64,000 nucleotides of DNA from Bacteroidota bacterium (GTDB taxonomy: Bacteria; Bacteroidota; Bacteroidia; Bacteroidales; DTGW01). The stretch lies in NCBI GenBank assembly GCA_029572965.1, contig JAKPQD010000288.1, positions 16,790 to 80,789 of the forward strand, read 5' to 3'. Below the pieces are notes generated by a model that saw nothing but the letters and a program-made list of their open reading frames with translations, was not told the DNA's origin and made no database searches. The position numbers and the translations under genes were made by a program. Within the stretch, counting starts at the first letter, position 1. Every line of letters begins with the position of its first letter. Below, piece by piece: positions 36,405 through 46,168 of this stretch.

Positions 36405-39377
36405 ATGCAAATTCTTCTGATTATAATTTTCTTTCTGCTTATCACGATTGTGATATTGATCATTAAACTTCAATCTTTCAGAAAAAAAACAGCTTCGGCC
36501 TCTTTACTTGAAGAAACACCTGAAAATTTAGAAAATCTGAATTTAGAGAAATACACTAAAACACTTGAGAAACTGGTCAAAGAGAAAACCTTTGAGTTGG
36601 AACAAAACAACCAGGAATTACTTACCCTTAACGAAGAACTTGATGCTGCTAATGAAGAATTGCAAGCTAATAACGATGAGTTAAATTCAATAAATGAGGA
36701 ACTAAACAATACAAACACAATTCTTCAACATGAAATTGAAGGACACAAAAAGACCCAGGCTGAAAAGTCAATAGTAGAGGAAAAACTAAACAAATTCATT
36801 TCACAGTCAAGCGAAGCAATAGTTATTATCAACGAAAAAGGCATTGTAGAAGACTGGAATGATACAATGACCCAAATAACTGGGGTTACAAAAGAAGGAG
36901 CCTTAGGTAGTTTTATTTGGGACGTTACCTATATGATGGCTTTTGACCCTGATAAGGCCGAATTGCTTCGGGAAAGTTTTAAAAAAAATACGATACATTT
37001 TTTTGAGGAAATAAGAAAGGGTAATAGTAAAGAGCAAGTTTCAGAAACTCAAATAAGACATCACGATTCGTCTCACCGATATATTCGTACTACACTTTTT
37101 CCAATATTTACGGAGAGTGGTTATTATGGAGGTGTTATAATTTCAGATATTACCCAGAAAAAAGCTATTGAAGCCCAGCTCGAAACGTACCGAAATGAGC
37201 TGGAGATGCTTTTGGAAGAAAAAAACCAACATCTTGAACAATTGTCAGACCGCTTAAATGAGGTATATACATATTCTTCAGATGCCATTACTTTTATGGA
37301 TATATTGGATGAAGGAAACACCATAAGAGTGTTCGATTTAAACCCTGTATCTAAGAAACTTTTTAAAATATCCGATGAGCAGCTTCTTAATGGGGTAGAT
37401 ATCACCGAATTACTTCCGAAAATAAAAATTGATTCTTTCAGGCAACATATTTTGCCTAAACTACTTGCAGGAAATCCTGTAACATTTACCGAAGATAGAG
37501 ATACCGGAAATGGTTATTGGAATTCAACAATATACCCTGTTAAGGGGGAAACAGGTAAAGTACATCGCATTGCAGCATTTTCGAGAAATGTTACTGCCGA
37601 ATACGAAAAAAACAAGACGCAAGCCATTCTGAATTCAGCTGTCAACAGTTGGCCTTATGAGTTTTGGGTTACTGATGACCAAGGACGGGTTATCCTTCAA
37701 AATAAAGCTTCAATAGAAATATGGGGCGATCTGTCAGGACAACCTATTGATGTGCTTGATATTCCGGAAGAAACTAAACAATTTACTAAAGAAAAAGTGC
37801 AGTTGGGCTTACATGGAGAGCATACAAGCACCGAATTGGTTTTTGACACGCCAAAGGGCAAACGCTATGTAATGTTCAATATTCACCCGGTGTTTCAAAA
37901 CGACAAGATAACGGGGATATTGGGAATGGGTATAGATATTACCGAATTAAAAACAGCTGAAGAGAATATAAGGAAAAGTGAAGCAAATTACAGGCTGTTG
38001 GCCGAGAATATTGAAGATGTCATCTGGAAAATGGACATCGAAACCATGCAATATACTTTTATAACCCCTTCAATATATAAGCTCTCCGGCTTTACTGTTG
38101 AAGAAGCTATGGCTCAAAGCCTTGAAGATATGGTGTCACCTGAATCTTTAGAATATGCAAAAACAAATATAGCTGAACGATTACAACAATATTACCAAGG
38201 CAATCTGCAAAACATTACTCAAAAAAACGAAATAGAGCTAAAATGTAAAAATGGCAGCTTTGTATGGGTAGAAGTAAACAGTACTTTAGTGGCCGATGAG
38301 TCGGGAAAACTCAAAGAAATATTTGCCTCGTCGCGTAATATTACTGAGCGCAAAATTGCTGAAAAGAAGATCAAAGAAAGTGAAGAAAAATTTCGCACTA
38401 TATTTAATTCGGCTACAGATGGCATAATACTGCTTGACAACAACTTGAAAATAATGGATATTAACCGGGCTTCCTACGAAAAAACAGGCTACCAATATGA
38501 AGAATTAGTCCATAATACCATATTCACGCTTTTGAGTAAAGAAGGTATCAATATAATCCAACGCCAAATTAGCGCATTAAAATCAGGCGGTATTGTCCTC
38601 AATTTTGAAACCGAGATTTTTATAAAGAATGATGGAGTAATACCAGTAGAAGTAATTGCAACAAATATCAACATTAGCGGACAGGAAGCCATCTTGCTAA
38701 TAGCCCGCGACATCTCCGAACGCAAAAAATTAGAGCGGGAATTACTTAACAGCGTTATTAATACCGAAGAAAAAGACCGTCTTCAGTTTTCGCAAGAGCT
38801 GCATGATGGCATTGGGCCTCTTTTGTCGGCAGCCAAAATGTACGCAGACTGGCTGGCCGAGCCCAATAAAACATCAGATTCAACAACTATTGTCCCCGAA
38901 ATACAGAAACTCATTAACGAATCAACTTTAGCAGTAAGGGACTTGTCATTCAAGCTAAGCCCGCATATTCTGCAGAATTATGGTATTATTGAGGCCCTTA
39001 AAGCTTATGCCGACAAAGTAAATAAGTCAGGTAAGGTTAAGGTCTCTGTTGAAAGTACTGAGCTTGGGCGTTTTGATGAAATTATAGAGGCTACTTCGTA
39101 TCGTATTATTTGCGAATGCATTACCAATACTTTAAAACATGCTGATGCAAAAAATATCAGCATTCACACTGTATTAGAAAATGACACACTCATTATTAAC
39201 TATACTGATGATGGCAAAGGGTTTGATGTTGTAAAAGTATTGGAAAACCGAAAAGGAATAGGGTTACTGAATATGCAAAGCCGCTTAAAATCATTGAACG
39301 GGACACTCGCTATAAATAGCACCTTAGGTAAAGGTACAGTATTTATTATAAAAATCCCTTTATCTTATATAGAATAG
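36405..39377 (+). CDS. Multi-PAS sensor histidine kinase (NarX/HisKA_3 type)
   Basis: 990 aa. One N-terminal membrane helix (MQILLIIIFFLLITIVILIIK), a long heptad-like coiled coil at 55-120 (repeated ELLxLNEELDAAN units), then about five PAS/PAC modules, for example FISQSSEAIVIINEKG, NYRLLAENIEDVIWKM, and FRTIFNSATDGIILLDNNL. The HisKA_3 H-box is QFSQELHDGIGPLLSAAKM with His800, and the HATPase has TLKHADAKNISIH, DDGKGFD and KGIGLLNMQSR. Output is almost certainly the NarL-type regulator 45 bp downstream. The sensory ligand is unknown; PAS stacks often bind heme, flavin or small molecules, but no residue shows which. Confidence 0.93.
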   Translation: MQILLIIIFFLLITIVILIIKLQSFRKKTASASLLEETPENLENLNLEKYTKTLEKLVKEKTFELEQNNQELLTLNEELDAANEELQANNDELNSINEELNNTNTILQHEIEGHKKTQAEKSIVEEKLNKFISQSSEAIVIINEKGIVEDWNDTMTQITGVTKEGALGSFIWDVTYMMAFDPDKAELLRESFKKNTIHFFEEIRKGNSKEQVSETQIRHHDSSHRYIRTTLFPIFTESGYYGGVIISDITQKKAIEAQLETYRNELEMLLEEKNQHLEQLSDRLNEVYTYSSDAITFMDILDEGNTIRVFDLNPVSKKLFKISDEQLLNGVDITELLPKIKIDSFRQHILPKLLAGNPVTFTEDRDTGNGYWNSTIYPVKGETGKVHRIAAFSRNVTAEYEKNKTQAILNSAVNSWPYEFWVTDDQGRVILQNKASIEIWGDLSGQPIDVLDIPEETKQFTKEKVQLGLHGEHTSTELVFDTPKGKRYVMFNIHPVFQNDKITGILGMGIDITELKTAEENIRKSEANYRLLAENIEDVIWKMDIETMQYTFITPSIYKLSGFTVEEAMAQSLEDMVSPESLEYAKTNIAERLQQYYQGNLQNITQKNEIELKCKNGSFVWVEVNSTLVADESGKLKEIFASSRNITERKIAEKKIKESEEKFRTIFNSATDGIILLDNNLKIMDINRASYEKTGYQYEELVHNTIFTLLSKEGINIIQRQISALKSGGIVLNFETEIFIKNDGVIPVEVIATNINISGQEAILLIARDISERKKLERELLNSVINTEEKDRLQFSQELHDGIGPLLSAAKMYADWLAEPNKTSDSTTIVPEIQKLINESTLAVRDLSFKLSPHILQNYGIIEALKAYADKVNKSGKVKVSVESTELGRFDEIIEATSYRIICECITNTLKHADAKNISIHTVLENDTLIINYTDDGKGFDVVKVLENRKGIGLLNMQSRLKSLNGTLAINSTLGKGTVFIIKIPLSYIE

Positions 39378-39422
39378 ACTTTGAAATTTTAATACTTTTA
39401 TAATTGACCATCACACAAAACA

Positions 39423-40058
39423 ATGATTAAGATTATCATAGCAGACGACCACACCATGTTTCGCGAAAGCATAAGCAAAATGTTCACCATGCGAAAAACT
39501 GTAGAAGTGCTTGCCGAAGCATCAAACGGAGTTGAACTTTTAGCGCTTCTTGACCATTTTAGCCCGGATATGGTACTTATGGACATTGCCATGCCCGAGA
39601 TGGATGGCATTGAAGCTACCAAAAAAGCCTTGGCCAAACAGCCTAACCTGAAAATACTGACACTCTCGTCTTTTGGCGACGAACAGTATTACTTTCAGAT
39701 GGTCGAAGCCGGGGCTAAAGGTTTTGTTTTGAAGAATGCCGGGCTTTCTGAACTTGAAATGGCCATCAAAGAGGTAGCCAAAGGCGGGAGCTGGTTTTCG
39801 TCTGAGCTTTTACAAAAAGTCATAGTCAATTTGAGTGCAAAAAATAAAAAAGAAGACGAAACCGGCCTTACCAACCGCGAAATGGAAATTTTGAAACTAA
39901 TATGCGAAAACCTCACCAACGAACAAATAGCCGAAAAAATTCACCTTAGCTGCGATACGGTCAAATGGCACCGCAACAACATCTTGTCCAAAACAGGCTG
40001 TAACAACGCAATAGGGCTGCTTATTTATGCTATAAAGCATAAGCTTGTGAAGATTTGA
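39423..40058 (+). CDS. NarL/LuxR-type response regulator
   Basis: 211 aa. The receiver domain has the acid pocket IIADDHTMF, phospho-Asp in VLMDIAMPEMDG, the Thr/Ser switch LTLSSFGDEQYYF and Lys in FVLKNAG. The C-terminal HTH has the LuxR segment LTNREMEILKLICENLTNEQIAEKIHLS...TVKWHRNNIL. It is cotranscribed with the HisKA_3 kinase just upstream, the standard partner arrangement. A hairpin at 40132-40154 may end the transcript. Confidence 0.95.
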   Translation: MIKIIIADDHTMFRESISKMFTMRKTVEVLAEASNGVELLALLDHFSPDMVLMDIAMPEMDGIEATKKALAKQPNLKILTLSSFGDEQYYFQMVEAGAKGFVLKNAGLSELEMAIKEVAKGGSWFSSELLQKVIVNLSAKNKKEDETGLTNREMEILKLICENLTNEQIAEKIHLSCDTVKWHRNNILSKTGCNNAIGLLIYAIKHKLVKI

Positions 40059-40131
40059 CAATTAACTGGATTTCTATATAAGAAAAATAGCTAATGTTTT
40101 AAACTATAGCTTCTTAACTTTTGTACTTGTT

Positions 40132-40154
40132 CAGCTTAGGCTTTGCCTGAGCTG
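40132..40154 (+). repeat. Hairpin after the NarL-type regulator
   Basis: CAGCTTAGGC (40132-40141) pairs with GCCTGAGCTG (40145-40154), 9 Watson-Crick pairs and one wobble in a 3-nt loop hairpin. It is 74 bp beyond the stop; there is no long T-run, so its role as a terminator is uncertain. Confidence 0.45.
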
Positions 40155-40177
40155 AGTTTATGCCGTCAGGCTATAAG

Positions 40178-40484
40178 CAGAAAAGTTTCCATGAAACAGG
40201 CGAAGCATTAAAAAGAAAAAATTCCTTTTCATCGCCTTTTTGTTCGATTTCGGCCGAGAAGCCTAACACTCCTGTTGTTTGTTTATTGCTACATTACCAG
40301 GCTTCGAGGGTGAAAGAGTTAAGGCGATAAAAGTTTTTGAGCAACTTTTTTCGACAAAAAAGTTGCATAGAGACTTAGTATTTATTGCTATTCAAATGTT
40401 TTAATAATAATAGACAATGTTATTCTTATATCGAACACAGGTTGAATAGCAAATCAAATCTGCCGTGGCATGGAAACTTTTCTG
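40178..40484. repeat. 307-nt locus bounded by a perfect 16-bp inverted repeat, with nested stems
   Basis: CAGAAAAGTTTCCATG (40178-40193) is the exact reverse complement of 40469-40484. Inside are further stems in nested or side-by-side order: CTTTTCATCGCCTT with AAGGCGATAAAAG (40225-40238/40321-40333, one bulge) enclosing GAAGCCT/AGGCTTC (40258-40264/40299-40305); a perfect hairpin GCAACTTTTTT-cgac-AAAAAAGTTGC (40341-40366); and TTGCTATTCAA/TTGAATAGCAA (40385-40395/40442-40452). None of these cross, so all can coexist as a multi-branched RNA. It lies in the 699-bp gap between the NarL regulator and the CheY-like gene and contains no credible reading frame. It may be a structured RNA or a MITE-like element; no target duplication was seen. 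Confidence 0.7.
40403..40434 (+). repeat. Dispersed 32-nt motif (copy 2)
   Basis: AATAATAATAGACAATGTTA then TTCTTATATCGA, differing from copy 1 (6730-6761) at two positions. It is in the loop of the 11-bp TTGCTATTCAA/TTGAATAGCAA stem. Confidence 0.65.
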
Positions 40485-40709
40485 TTTAGTTAATGTCTGT
40501 AAATATCAGATACATAAGCATACTACTTCTTTGCTTAATGACTTTTAACCTATAATGTAAAAATCTTGTCAAACCAAGCATACAACTTTATGTGTATTTT
40601 ATCCCCCTACATTGAGATGGGGTACCCCCCTTTTTAACAATGGCCCAAAACCATTCCCTTATTGGTTAAATCCATTTTTCTGGCCGGTGTTTTTGCTTGT
40701 CGGGCAAAA

Positions 40710-40717
40710 TAACTTTG
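40710..40717 (+). promoter_or_regulatory. Candidate -7 box of the receiver-CheA-CheW-MCP operon
   Basis: TAACTTTG, matching TAnnTTTG, 40 bp before the ATG at 40758. No matching -33 box was clear. Confidence 0.4.
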
Positions 40718-40757
40718 GACTAACAATTACACAAGTAAAAAATCAAATTAAGGGGAT

Positions 40758-41189
40758 ATGAAAACGTTAAATATAATTCTGGTCGATGATAACGAATCCT
40801 TTAGAGAGGCATTGAAAAAAGTACTGGTTACAAAATACAATGCCAATATTATTGCAGAAGCATCAAGCGGTGAAGAATTTCAGCAAATCAAAATTCTTCG
40901 AAAAGCTGATGTAATCCTTATGGATGTTATGATACCAGACATAGATGGTATTACACTTACCAAAAAAGCACTGTGGCACGAACCCAGCTTGAAATTTATA
41001 GCAATCACCTTGCATTATGACAAAGTATATCTGGAAACATTACTCGAAGCTGGATTTAAAGGCTGTATTTTCAAAAACAACATTTTTTCAGAACTCGAAC
41101 CAGCCTTAGAAACCGTAATAAACAATAGATACTACTTCCCTCAGGATATTTCCATCGATGGTAGGGATTATTTTTCAATCAAAAAATGA
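40758..41189 (+). CDS. Single-domain response regulator (CheY-like receiver)
   Basis: 143 aa, receiver only. It has the acidic pair in LVDDNESF, the phospho-acceptor in VILMDVMIPDIDG, a Thr switch (FIAITLHYDK) and the Lys in CIFKNNIF, so it should accept phosphate. There is no DNA-binding or enzyme domain. It is 6 bp upstream of cheA and on the same strand, so the natural reading is that it is CheA's output. How it acts on the cell is unknown; no flagellar or pilus genes are in the window. Confidence 0.92.
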   Translation: MKTLNIILVDDNESFREALKKVLVTKYNANIIAEASSGEEFQQIKILRKADVILMDVMIPDIDGITLTKKALWHEPSLKFIAITLHYDKVYLETLLEAGFKGCIFKNNIFSELEPALETVINNRYYFPQDISIDGRDYFSIKK

Positions 41190-41195
41190 TTAACC

Positions 41196-43250
41196 ATGGA
41201 TATGAATCAATTAAAACTGAAGTTTATTGATGAAGCCGAATCACTTTTAACCAGTTTAGACAACGTACTTATCGAGCTGGAAAAGACCGACGACCTGCAA
41301 AATATCAACGAGGCATTCAGGGTGATGCATACTATTAAAGGGGCCAGCGGCATGTTTGGCTTTGACAAAATAGTTGAAATAACGCACGAGCTCGAAAGTA
41401 TTTATGACCTACTGCGTCAAAAGACGCTGCAATTGAACCCTTCTATAATTGATATTACCTTCACTGCTGCTGACCACATAAGGGCGTTACTCATTGACGA
41501 AGCTTTCAGCAACGAAAACAATATCAAAAGGCATAAGTTGCTTAAAGAATCTATAGACGTTGTCAAAGGTATAAAAACCCCAGAAAGTAAAAAGACAGAA
41601 CCCAAAACAACCTCAACTCCCAATGAAATTAAAGTATCAAACAAACCCACTACTGGCAATATAGATAAAAAGGCTACATGGAACATATTGTTTTACCCAA
41701 ACGAAGAATTGATAAAACGTTGTGTAAACATGGCCTATACATTTCATGACCTGTTTGCTCTTGGCGAGTATAAAATTTCAAGCAAGCCATTTAACAATAG
41801 CGAAGGCGAATTTTGGAGCATTTTCCTCGTTACTGACCAACCTTTTGAAGAAATTGAGAATGCCCTGATGTTTGTTATGGACTATTGCAAAATATCAAAA
41901 GTTGCAGATTTTGACATTTTCAACCCAACAGAACTTGAAAAACGCGATGAACAATTGAATAATATTACTCAACATATAGAAGCCTTTGACACAACTGATA
42001 TGCAAAACAATGCACCTAATAATGCAAATGATTCCGGCAAAGAACTCATTCATTTGATTAACAAAACCAATAACCAGCAACCAGTACAAATGACACCTAA
42101 AGCTACAACTCGCATCAATGTTGAAGCTTCAAAACTTGACACACTGATGTACCTCGTAAGTGAATTGGTTACAACAAAATCCGAGCTGCTTATTGCTCTC
42201 AAAAAACATGATGAAGAAAAATCCATAGATGCCGCCGAAAAAATTGAAAAACTTTCTAAGCTTTTTAGTGACAACGCCCTGAGCATCCGCATGGTTTCTT
42301 TGCACGAAATGTTGAATAAATTCAAAAGGCTCATCCGCGATTTGGCCAAGCAACTGGGCAAACAAATCGAATTTGAAATTATTGGAGAAGATACTGAGCT
42401 TGATAAAAACATCATTGATGCTATAGGAGAGCCAATAATGCACCTTATCCGCAACTGCATAGATCACGGTATAGAAATACCCGAAAAACGCATAGCAAAA
42501 GGGAAACCAGAAACCGGAACAATTAAGTTCGAGGCCCAGAAAACAGGCAATTACGTATATATCACCATTAGTGACGATGGTAATGGCATTAATACTGAAT
42601 ACGTTTATAACAAAGCTGTCGATAAAGGCTTTATACAACCCGGAACAAATCTGACTGAAAAAGAAATCATGGACTTAATATTCCTTCCGGGTTTTTCAAC
42701 AGCCGAAAGCCTTTCAAATGTCTCAGGCAGGGGCATAGGAATGGATATTGTCTTAAAAAGAATCCATGACATTCGGGGCGAGATTATAGTCTCTTCAACC
42801 AAAAACATAGGAACAGCCTTTACCTTAAAATTGCAACAAACCGTATCCATTATTAGCACTTTGTTGGTAACATCTGGCAAAACAACATACGCTATACCTA
42901 TTGAAGATATTGAAGCCTGCAATATCGAGCTTGACGAAAACACCACCAATACCCAGAGTAAACTTATCAGATATAACAACGAACTACTCCCATTTTACAT
43001 TTTAAAGGGCTATACAATGCATGCAGAAGACAGCAGTTGCTCTCAAAAACTGATTATCATCAATAAACAATCTAAGCGATACGCCATCATTGCAGATACA
43101 ATTATTGGAGAATACCAGGCAGTTATTAAGCCGTTGGGAAAAGCTTTTTCCGAGGTAAAGCATTTGTCTGGTGCCAGTTTGCTTGGAGACGGAAGTATAG
43201 CTTTATTGCTCGATACCGATAATGTATGGTTTAAAACATCTAATAATTAG
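41196..43250 (+). CDS. cheA: Chemotaxis-type histidine kinase CheA
   Basis: 684 aa. The P1 HPt domain carries the phospho-His in AFRVMHTIKGASGMFGF (His45). Residues 165-260 form a divergent P2-like region (WNILFYPNEELIKRCVNM). P3 dimerisation: LDTLMYLVSELVTTKSELL. P4 ATPase: N-box LIRNCIDHGIEIPEKR, G1 DDGNGINTEY, then LPGFSTAES and GRGIGMDIV. The C-terminal P5 is a CheW-like domain (TLLVTSGKTTYAIPIEDIEAC). All catalytic motifs are intact. The neighbours are a receiver, CheW and a chemoreceptor. Confidence 0.96.
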   Translation: MDMNQLKLKFIDEAESLLTSLDNVLIELEKTDDLQNINEAFRVMHTIKGASGMFGFDKIVEITHELESIYDLLRQKTLQLNPSIIDITFTAADHIRALLIDEAFSNENNIKRHKLLKESIDVVKGIKTPESKKTEPKTTSTPNEIKVSNKPTTGNIDKKATWNILFYPNEELIKRCVNMAYTFHDLFALGEYKISSKPFNNSEGEFWSIFLVTDQPFEEIENALMFVMDYCKISKVADFDIFNPTELEKRDEQLNNITQHIEAFDTTDMQNNAPNNANDSGKELIHLINKTNNQQPVQMTPKATTRINVEASKLDTLMYLVSELVTTKSELLIALKKHDEEKSIDAAEKIEKLSKLFSDNALSIRMVSLHEMLNKFKRLIRDLAKQLGKQIEFEIIGEDTELDKNIIDAIGEPIMHLIRNCIDHGIEIPEKRIAKGKPETGTIKFEAQKTGNYVYITISDDGNGINTEYVYNKAVDKGFIQPGTNLTEKEIMDLIFLPGFSTAESLSNVSGRGIGMDIVLKRIHDIRGEIIVSSTKNIGTAFTLKLQQTVSIISTLLVTSGKTTYAIPIEDIEACNIELDENTTNTQSKLIRYNNELLPFYILKGYTMHAEDSSCSQKLIIINKQSKRYAIIADTIIGEYQAVIKPLGKAFSEVKHLSGASLLGDGSIALLLDTDNVWFKTSNN

Positions 43251-43271
43251 GAACTTAAAAAAGTAAGTACG

Positions 43272-43709
43272 ATGAAAGCCAACACATATTTGACATTCAA
43301 ACTTGGACAAGAACTTTTTGCCGTAAATGTTGACAATGTACTTGAGGTGCTCGAAAGACAGCTGATTACTCCTGTGCCCGATGCTCCCAAGAATCTATTA
43401 GGCATTATCAACTTTAGGGGCGAAATCTTACCTGTTTTAAACACACATCTGAAATTTAACCTTACGGTTGAAGATAACGAGGAGTTGGAGCGACTTTTAA
43501 TAGTATTTGAAATAGGCCAGGACGAAAACAAATATTCGGTCGCAGCTACAGCCGATGCTGTTAAAGATGTAATCGAGGTCGCTAACGAACAAATTAAACC
43601 AGTTCCCGAAAACGGGATAAGCTATGACAGCAAGTACCTGACTGGAATAACAAACTATAACAACCAATTTGTCATGCTGCTCAATACAATCAAAGCATTC
43701 AGTTTTTAA
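43272..43709 (+). CDS. cheW: CheW-type coupling protein
   Basis: 145 aa scaffold linking CheA to the receptor. Typical CheW pattern: YLTFKLGQELFAVNVDNVLEVLE, then IINFRGEILPVLNTHLKF, VAATADAVKDVIEVANEQ, and the end ITNYNNQFVMLLNTIKAF. It starts 21 bp after cheA and 43 bp precede the chemoreceptor gene. Confidence 0.95.
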   Translation: MKANTYLTFKLGQELFAVNVDNVLEVLERQLITPVPDAPKNLLGIINFRGEILPVLNTHLKFNLTVEDNEELERLLIVFEIGQDENKYSVAATADAVKDVIEVANEQIKPVPENGISYDSKYLTGITNYNNQFVMLLNTIKAFSF

Positions 43710-43752
43710 AATAAAAAAATACAATTTAAATATTCACTAAAAATCAATAGTC

Positions 43753-46047
43753 ATGAAAAAATTGATGATCAAATCAAAAATCCTTCTTGGGTTCGGAATT
43801 ATCCAGTTATTAATAATTGTGATAGCCACCTTAGGAATAATAAAAATGTACCAAATGAACAATGCCAGCCAAGATATGGCTACAGTCCATTTACCTTCAG
43901 TTTATCATGCCGGGAGCATGAATACAGACAAAGAACAAATCCGTAATAAAGAATATCGTTACTTATCAAACGTCAATGATGAAGAAAAAGCTAAGACAGA
44001 AAAACTTACTAAAGAAATTGCCAATTCTTACAAAGAGCACCTTAATATTTATCAGGCAAAATTGGTAAAAAATGATGAAGAAAAGATGTTGATTGACTCA
44101 GCAGCTATATATTTCGAGCAGTACATGAAATTGCACGAGCAGATTATTGCTTTTTCAAATGAGAAAAAAATGGATAAAGCCCGTGAATTGATGGCTGGTG
44201 AAGCCCGAATAGTTTTTTATACCTGGACAGAAGTCCTTGATAAATTGGTAGAGTTGAATAAAGACGAGGCTGCAACTATAGCTGCTTCTTCAGATAAAGC
44301 ATTTGGCATCCTGTTTTATGTAGTAATTATTGGAGTGCTCTTTGGCAGCATTATGTGTATCATTATGGCATTCTACATTGCCAACGGAATATCAAGAAAT
44401 CTGAGCCAGATAAATGAAGCAGCCCGGAATATTGCTCAAGGTAACCTGGATATCAACATGCAAATTGATACCAAAGATGAGATATACGCTCTCGCCCAGT
44501 CATTCGAAGTAATGATAAATGCCTTAAAATCACTAATCAATGACACCCAGATGTTAGCCAAAGCCAGTTATGATGGCGAACTGAACAAACGCGCCAATAT
44601 TGAAAAACATCAGGGCGATTATCAAAAAATTGTTAAAGGGATGAATGAAACCTTAGATGGCATTGTTGCACCTTTGAATGTTACAAGTGAATATCTTGAT
44701 AAAATCTCTCAAGGCATCATTCCCGAAAAAATTACCAAGGAATACAAAGGCGAATACAACAATTTGAAAAACAGCATCAACCGCTGCATCGATGGATTAG
44801 CAGGGCTTATTGAAGCCAATTTGGTAATGCAAAAGCTGGCAGTTAGTGATGCAACTTTAAAGGTACAAGGTTCATACCAGGGGATATTTGCTCAAATAGC
44901 TGATGCCACCAATAAAGTATATGATTCTTTCAATAATATATCTAATGCCATTGAATTATTTGCTATTGGTGATTTCAAAACCCTCAACGAAATGAACCAG
45001 TCATTTGTAAAACTATCAGAAAATGATAAAATTGTGCCGGCATTCAAGAATTTAAACGCTGCCATGAACCAAATTGCCGAAAAAGCAAAACAAATAGCAG
45101 AAGGTGATTTAACAGTAACGCTCGAAAAACGGTCAGAAAATGACATCCTAATGCAAGCACTAAACGATATGGTAACGCGTTTGAATGAAATCGTAGTACA
45201 AATCATGGAATCAGCACAAAATGTATCTGCGGGCAGTAGCCAACTTAGCAGCACTTCAGTACAAATAGCACAGGGAGCCAACGAGCAAGCTTCTGCAGCC
45301 GAAGAAGTATCTTCTTCTATTGAAGAAATGAACTCCACCATACAGCAAAACACTGACAATGCTGTTCAAACAGAAAAAATAGCCAAATCGGCATACAAAG
45401 GCGTTGAAGATGTGAGCAATGCTGCCATGAAGAGCCTGGAGGCAACAAAACAAATCGCCGAGAAAATCAAAATCATCAACTCCATTGCTGAAAAGACTGA
45501 TATACTTGCCATCAATGCTGCCATTGAAGCAGCCCGTGCTGGTGAACACGGAAAAGGCTTTGCCGTTGTTGCTGCCGAAGTACGCAAACTTGCCGAAACC
45601 AGTCAAAAAGCTGCCGTTGAAATAAACGCTCTTTCAGCTTCAAGCCTTAAGCTTACTCTGGAAGGCGGTGAACTAATGTCTAAATTGATACCCGAAATAC
45701 AGCGCACCTCAACCTTGGTTCAAGAAATAGCTGCTGCAAGTAACGAACAAAACTCAGGCGCTATGCAAATTGCCAAAGCCATTGAGCAACTCTCATCTGT
45801 AACCCAGGAAAATTCAGCCTCAGCTGAAGAAATGAGCTCAACAGCCGAAGAATTAGCTTCTCAGGCAGAAGCTTTGCAAGAAACAATTGGTTTTTTTACC
45901 ACAAGTAAAAACGCGTCTGTTGACACTAAAAGTACCCAACAGGCTAAACAAATCACAATAGACAATAAAGTCAAACCTCTAAAAAAGAAAATAATCAAAA
46001 CTACTGATGTTAAAGACCAGAAAGATATCGATTTTGAATCGTTCTAA
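43753..46047 (+). CDS. Methyl-accepting chemotaxis protein (chemoreceptor)
   Basis: 764 aa. TM1 at about 10-30 and TM2 at about 190-215 flank a periplasmic helical-bundle sensor (4HB_MCP-like). A HAMP domain follows (NGISRNLSQINEAARNIAQGN), a second HAMP-like stretch at about 400-470, then the signalling domain with its hairpin tip EKTDILAINAAIEAARAGEHGKGF and VVAAEVRKLAETSQKAAVEI. Glu/Gln pairs on the helices could be methylation sites, but there is no obvious C-terminal CheR-binding pentapeptide and no cheR or cheB here. The signal sensed is unknown. A terminator follows. Confidence 0.95.
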   Translation: MKKLMIKSKILLGFGIIQLLIIVIATLGIIKMYQMNNASQDMATVHLPSVYHAGSMNTDKEQIRNKEYRYLSNVNDEEKAKTEKLTKEIANSYKEHLNIYQAKLVKNDEEKMLIDSAAIYFEQYMKLHEQIIAFSNEKKMDKARELMAGEARIVFYTWTEVLDKLVELNKDEAATIAASSDKAFGILFYVVIIGVLFGSIMCIIMAFYIANGISRNLSQINEAARNIAQGNLDINMQIDTKDEIYALAQSFEVMINALKSLINDTQMLAKASYDGELNKRANIEKHQGDYQKIVKGMNETLDGIVAPLNVTSEYLDKISQGIIPEKITKEYKGEYNNLKNSINRCIDGLAGLIEANLVMQKLAVSDATLKVQGSYQGIFAQIADATNKVYDSFNNISNAIELFAIGDFKTLNEMNQSFVKLSENDKIVPAFKNLNAAMNQIAEKAKQIAEGDLTVTLEKRSENDILMQALNDMVTRLNEIVVQIMESAQNVSAGSSQLSSTSVQIAQGANEQASAAEEVSSSIEEMNSTIQQNTDNAVQTEKIAKSAYKGVEDVSNAAMKSLEATKQIAEKIKIINSIAEKTDILAINAAIEAARAGEHGKGFAVVAAEVRKLAETSQKAAVEINALSASSLKLTLEGGELMSKLIPEIQRTSTLVQEIAAASNEQNSGAMQIAKAIEQLSSVTQENSASAEEMSSTAEELASQAEALQETIGFFTTSKNASVDTKSTQQAKQITIDNKVKPLKKKIIKTTDVKDQKDIDFESF

Positions 46048-46082
46048 GTCTCGTCAATAAAAATAGCTATTGCTGTCATAAT

Positions 46083-46116
46083 CCTCCGGGAGTATAAAGC
46101 ACCCGGAGGGTTTTTA
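46083..46116 (+). terminator. Rho-independent terminator after the chemoreceptor gene
   Basis: CCTCCGGG (46083-46090) pairs with CCCGGAGG (46102-46109); a G and a T-run follow. Confidence 0.88.
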
Positions 46117-46168
46117 AAATTTTCTATCTCTACAAACAATGTTCTCCTTTACAGGTTTTACACTGATA

